Shown piece after piece: positions 6,650 to 9,080 of a stretch of 9,080 nt of DNA; the stretch's first letter is position 1, and every line of letters begins with the position of its first letter. The stretch spans positions 1 to 9,080 of the forward strand of contig DATCIR010000167.1 in the NCBI GenBank assembly GCA_036507695.1. Direction: 5' to 3'. This stretch comes from JAKEGK01 sp036507695. Lineage in GTDB: Bacteria; Pseudomonadota; Gammaproteobacteria; SZUA-152. The position numbers were made by a program, and so were the translations under genes. The notes below the pieces were generated by a model, which was given only the letters and a program-made list of their open reading frames with translations, made no database searches and was not told where the DNA came from.

Positions 6650-7567
6650 TTACGCCACGGCAACGCCCGAATTGTTGTCCGGGGTTTTAGCGTTGCGCAT
6701 TTTTCCGGTTCCCAGTAATTGCAGATCGGACAACACCTGCTTGACGGTTGAAAATCGAAAATCGGTTAACAACCGTGTCAAACGCTGCTCGCATTTGCCA
6801 AGATTATTGTAATGCCGGAACGTCGACAGCCAGCTGGATTCAATGCGCGGTTGATCCGGATCGACTTCCCAGGGGTGTAAATAAAAAATAAATGGCTGGC
6901 GCAGATCCTTGTTAATACTGTTTAACGCCATGCGGCTGAACGCATACGGATAAATCCGGAAATAACCGCCGCCGCCGACCGGCAAGCGATACCCGAAATA
7001 AGACTTGGTGGAAATGGGAAACTCAACCAGGGTATGACCGGACGGGGTGGTTAAATGATGCGGCTTGTCTTCCGCGCCCGGGATGCCGTAGCGGTCGTGG
7101 CGCACGGGAAAAATACTGGAATCATAGGTGAATCCGCACTCGGCGAGAATATCGAGCGCCCACAGGGATTTCTGGGTAATGGAATAACTTGCCGCCCGGT
7201 AACCGAGAACTGGTTCCTGGATTATGTCTTCCAGGATTTTTTTGGCTTTCACCGTCTCGGCGGCGAATTCTTCCGGCGTCTGGTTATAGATGAGTTGATG
7301 GCTGTAACCGTGGCAGGCGACTTCATGGCCTTGTTCATGGATGGCTTTGACGATGTGCGGACAGCGCTCCGCTACCCAACCCAAGGTAAAAAACGTCGCC
7401 TTATAATCGAACTGCTCAAATAAGGCTAAGAGCCTGCGGGTATTGGCTTCAACGCGCGATTCATGGGCATCCCAGTCGGTGCGTTTGACATTCGCTGCAA
7501 ACGCGGACACCTGAAAGTAGTCTTCAACATCGACTGTTAATGCGTTGGTAACCGGATTTTTCGTCAT
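6650..7567 (-). CDS. XrtA-locus polysaccharide deacetylase (NodB/CE4 fold)
   Basis: Predicted to remove N-acetyl groups from the polysaccharide or its precursor, leaving free amines. The 305-residue protein matches the PEP-CTERM-locus deacetylase subfamily (TIGR03006-like). It begins with the LTVDVEDYFQ segment (10-19; Asp13, Glu15, Asp16) that holds the catalytic base and first metal ligand, has the metal-binding HGYSH (His86, His90) and ends the fold with FYLHPWEVDPDQPR, whose His is the usual late catalytic residue. At 122-130 the family's usual GYRAPS motif reads GYRAASYSI, with Ala126 in place of Pro. No signal peptide is visible, which is usual for this subfamily. The ATG at 7567 follows a weak AAGAAG site and a 15-bp tandem repeat. 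It lies 65 nt after the barrel gene and 25 nt before the amidotransferase, probably in the same operon as the latter. Confidence 0.93.
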   Translation of the reverse strand: MTKNPVTNALTVDVEDYFQVSAFAANVKRTDWDAHESRVEANTRRLLALFEQFDYKATFFTLGWVAERCPHIVKAIHEQGHEVACHGYSHQLIYNQTPEEFAAETVKAKKILEDIIQEPVLGYRAASYSITQKSLWALDILAECGFTYDSSIFPVRHDRYGIPGAEDKPHHLTTPSGHTLVEFPISTKSYFGYRLPVGGGGYFRIYPYAFSRMALNSINKDLRQPFIFYLHPWEVDPDQPRIESSWLSTFRHYNNLGKCEQRLTRLLTDFRFSTVKQVLSDLQLLGTGKMRNAKTPDNNSGVAVA

Positions 7568-7573
7568 CTTCTT

Positions 7574-7628
7574 GCCATTGTACTGTTTGTAATTGTACTG
7601 TCTGTAATTGCACTGCTTGTAATTGTAA
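7574..7628. repeat. 15-bp tandem repeat, about 3.7 copies
   Basis: Units run 7574-7588, 7589-7603 and 7604-7618, plus a 10-bp partial copy at 7619-7628. The plus-strand consensus is GTAATTGTACTGTTT, with two to four mismatches between units. It fills nearly the whole 65-bp gap between the barrel stop and the deacetylase start. On the minus strand, the coding direction, three of the copies contain TACAAT, a good match to a sigma-70 -10 box, and the third full unit has TGCAAT. No matching -35 boxes are obvious. It could be a regulator-binding array, a variable-number repeat tuning expression, or slippage-derived spacer DNA. Confidence 0.85.
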
Positions 7629-7632
7629 GCGT

Positions 7633-9080
7633 TTAGAATGCCGCCCGGATGCCTATGCTTAGGAGATTTCTATCATATTCGGATGTTGGTTCAGTGGAGT
7701 CTCTCTTCAGCCAGCCGTAAGCAATCACTCCGGTAAGGGCCGGGCGAATCAAGCGTTCGATGCTAAGTTCAGCTTGGGATGTCTTGTCGACAATCTCAGT
7801 AGCACGCGGTTCCTGCCGATACCATTCCGCATTAAATAATACACTGGTCCGGGTGAATATACGCCAACGCCAGTCCAATGTGGCGCCCATAACCTCTTCT
7901 TCCCCGCCGTCTTCCTGGTAAGTGCGGAAATCATTGTACATTCTGAATGAGGTTTCCGTCTTTGCGGTAGTGCCCGTAAACGTCAAAGCAAAACGCTCCA
8001 GAAAAATAACTTCCACGGTTTGCGAATATATTGGATTAGGCAGGGGTAATGGGTCATTCTCGTGGTCCACCTGTAGCTGGGCAGTCGTCACGATATCTTC
8101 CAGGTATTCAATACGCCACGTGGTCCGGCGCGTCCGATGGGTAAACAGAAATGAGCCGGTGTTGCCAAAAAAACGCTCGCCCACCTTCACTTCCATGGAC
8201 GTTCTTATGCTGGGATTCCAGCCGAATCCCGCCGCCCAGTATTCACCGGATGGGATTTCCGAGGTGTCCACGCGCTCGTAGACATTGTCTTCATAGCCGA
8301 TCTCGCCAATCACGCGTAATTTTGGCCTGACACGATAACTGAGGCTTAACAAGGATCGCTGGAAGGTGGTATCCAGTTCGTTGTCCGGTTGGACGTTGCG
8401 GTAGCTGTAGGAAAGATTCCATCTAAAGTCATCAAAGCGGGGGCCGCTTTCGATTAATACACTTGCGGTCTTAATCGCTGTGTCTGATTGTGAAATAGTC
8501 TCTGTGCCATGATAAGTAAGATTTTCATAACCGATTCGATAATCCCCCGTAGCAAAAACACCGTAGCGCTGGCGTATATAGGGACTAATGGTGTAGGTCG
8601 ATACGTCCGCAATATTGTCGGTAAGTGACAAATTATCCAGGGAGACCGTCCCCAGGGGATCAATAAACTGTTGCGAGTAAGTGGCGCGGGCATCCAAATA
8701 AAACAGCTCGGGCGCCAACGTCGTAGTCGTATCCGCGAATAATTGCTGGTAAGTTTTCGTGTCGTCCACGTCGCCGGCGAAATTCAGAAACTGCACATCG
8801 TAGTCAATCCGCGCGTCCAGACGCCGGCCGTCCAGCTCGATCAATATTCCGGGTTTCAGTTCGGTGATGATGGAATATTTTTCCAGCCCCGGCGGATCTA
8901 GCGAGACGTTGTCGTTATAATGCACATACGTTTCCAGGGTCGGTGTGATTTCCGCCTGGACTGAAGCGCACAGCAGGCTGCCGGATAAAATCAGCGGCAG
9001 GGTAAGCGAGTTTCGGTGGTCATTGCTGTAACTGAAATAGCAGAAAAATTTGCAGCATTGAAAGCCCCGGCGGTTATCCA
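7633..9080 (-). CDS. XrtA/PEP-CTERM-associated outer-membrane beta-barrel protein, 5' end outside the window
   Basis: Predicted outer-membrane beta-barrel of the family found beside exosortase A polysaccharide loci (TIGR03016-like). By analogy it may be the porin through which the polysaccharide leaves the cell; that role is inferred. The frame is open from the stop at 7633 to the window edge, at least 481 codons. After a hydrophobic stretch (LTLPLILSGSLLCASVQA, about 8953-9006) a signal peptidase I site follows VQA, giving a mature start EITPTLETYVHYNDNVSLD that is typical of the family. The rest alternates polar and hydrophobic residues, rich in Tyr, Thr and Arg (such as SYRVRPKLRVIGEIGYED and the later FTHRTRRTTWRIEYLED), and ends LLSIGIRAAF with the terminal Phe expected of barrels. 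No ATG, GTG or TTG occurs in frame between 8926 and 9080, so the start lies upstream. The GTG at 8925 would remove the signal peptide and is not the true start. Confidence 0.87.
   Translation of the reverse strand, partial: DNRRGFQCCKFFCYFSYSNDHRNSLTLPLILSGSLLCASVQAEITPTLETYVHYNDNVSLDPPGLEKYSIITELKPGILIELDGRRLDARIDYDVQFLNFAGDVDDTKTYQQLFADTTTTLAPELFYLDARATYSQQFIDPLGTVSLDNLSLTDNIADVSTYTISPYIRQRYGVFATGDYRIGYENLTYHGTETISQSDTAIKTASVLIESGPRFDDFRWNLSYSYRNVQPDNELDTTFQRSLLSLSYRVRPKLRVIGEIGYEDNVYERVDTSEIPSGEYWAAGFGWNPSIRTSMEVKVGERFFGNTGSFLFTHRTRRTTWRIEYLEDIVTTAQLQVDHENDPLPLPNPIYSQTVEVIFLERFALTFTGTTAKTETSFRMYNDFRTYQEDGGEEEVMGATLDWRWRIFTRTSVLFNAEWYRQEPRATEIVDKTSQAELSIERLIRPALTGVIAYGWLKRDSTEPTSEYDRNLLSIGIRAAF

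Noticed and set aside
7574..7628. CRISPR array
   Set aside because: The 15-bp units are directly abutting with no spacers, and no cas genes are present.

Overview
The window reads as part of an exopolysaccharide locus of the exosortase A (XrtA/PEP-CTERM) type from a Gram-negative bacterium, most likely a gamma- or betaproteobacterium. This rests on two neighbouring genes that match XrtA-associated families as I know them: an outer-membrane beta-barrel protein (TIGR03016-like) and a polysaccharide deacetylase with the TVDVEDYFQ start and the late LHPWEVDP motif (TIGR03006-like). No exosortase, PEP-CTERM substrate, glycosyltransferase or 16S gene lies in the window, so the species cannot be named.

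All eight supported genes are on the minus strand, so transcription runs from high to low coordinates. From upstream to downstream they are: the beta-barrel protein (7633 to the window edge, 5' end missing); the polysaccharide deacetylase (6650-7567); an AsnB-type glutamine-dependent amidotransferase (4675-6624); a small acyl carrier protein (4340-4591); an AMP-forming acyl ligase (2749-4338); a PrmC/HemK-like N5-glutamine methyltransferase paralogue (1847-2749); a NadE-like ATP-pyrophosphatase with an extra internal segment (621-1613); and a low-molecular-weight protein tyrosine phosphatase (14-553). ACP and ligase are 1 nt apart, and ligase and methyltransferase overlap by 1 nt, so these three are almost certainly co-translated. 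The deacetylase and amidotransferase are 25 nt apart.

Two intergenic stretches carry non-coding structure. Between the barrel and deacetylase genes is a 15-bp tandem repeat of about 3.7 copies (7574-7628). Between the methyltransferase and NadE-like genes is a 233-bp gap with a REP/BIME-like cluster of three short palindromes (1711-1816).

The barrel, deacetylase and tyrosine phosphatase fit envelope polysaccharide export, modification and control. The central block (amidotransferase, ACP, ligase, methyltransferase, NadE-like enzyme) looks like a small biosynthetic cassette. It has one enzyme that can adenylate a carboxylate and load it on a carrier, two ATP-pyrophosphatase enzymes of families that make amides, and a methyltransferase of an amide-N-methylating family. 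An inferred role is to build an acyl or amide substituent for the polysaccharide or a small metabolite. This is the part of the window most likely to be undescribed.
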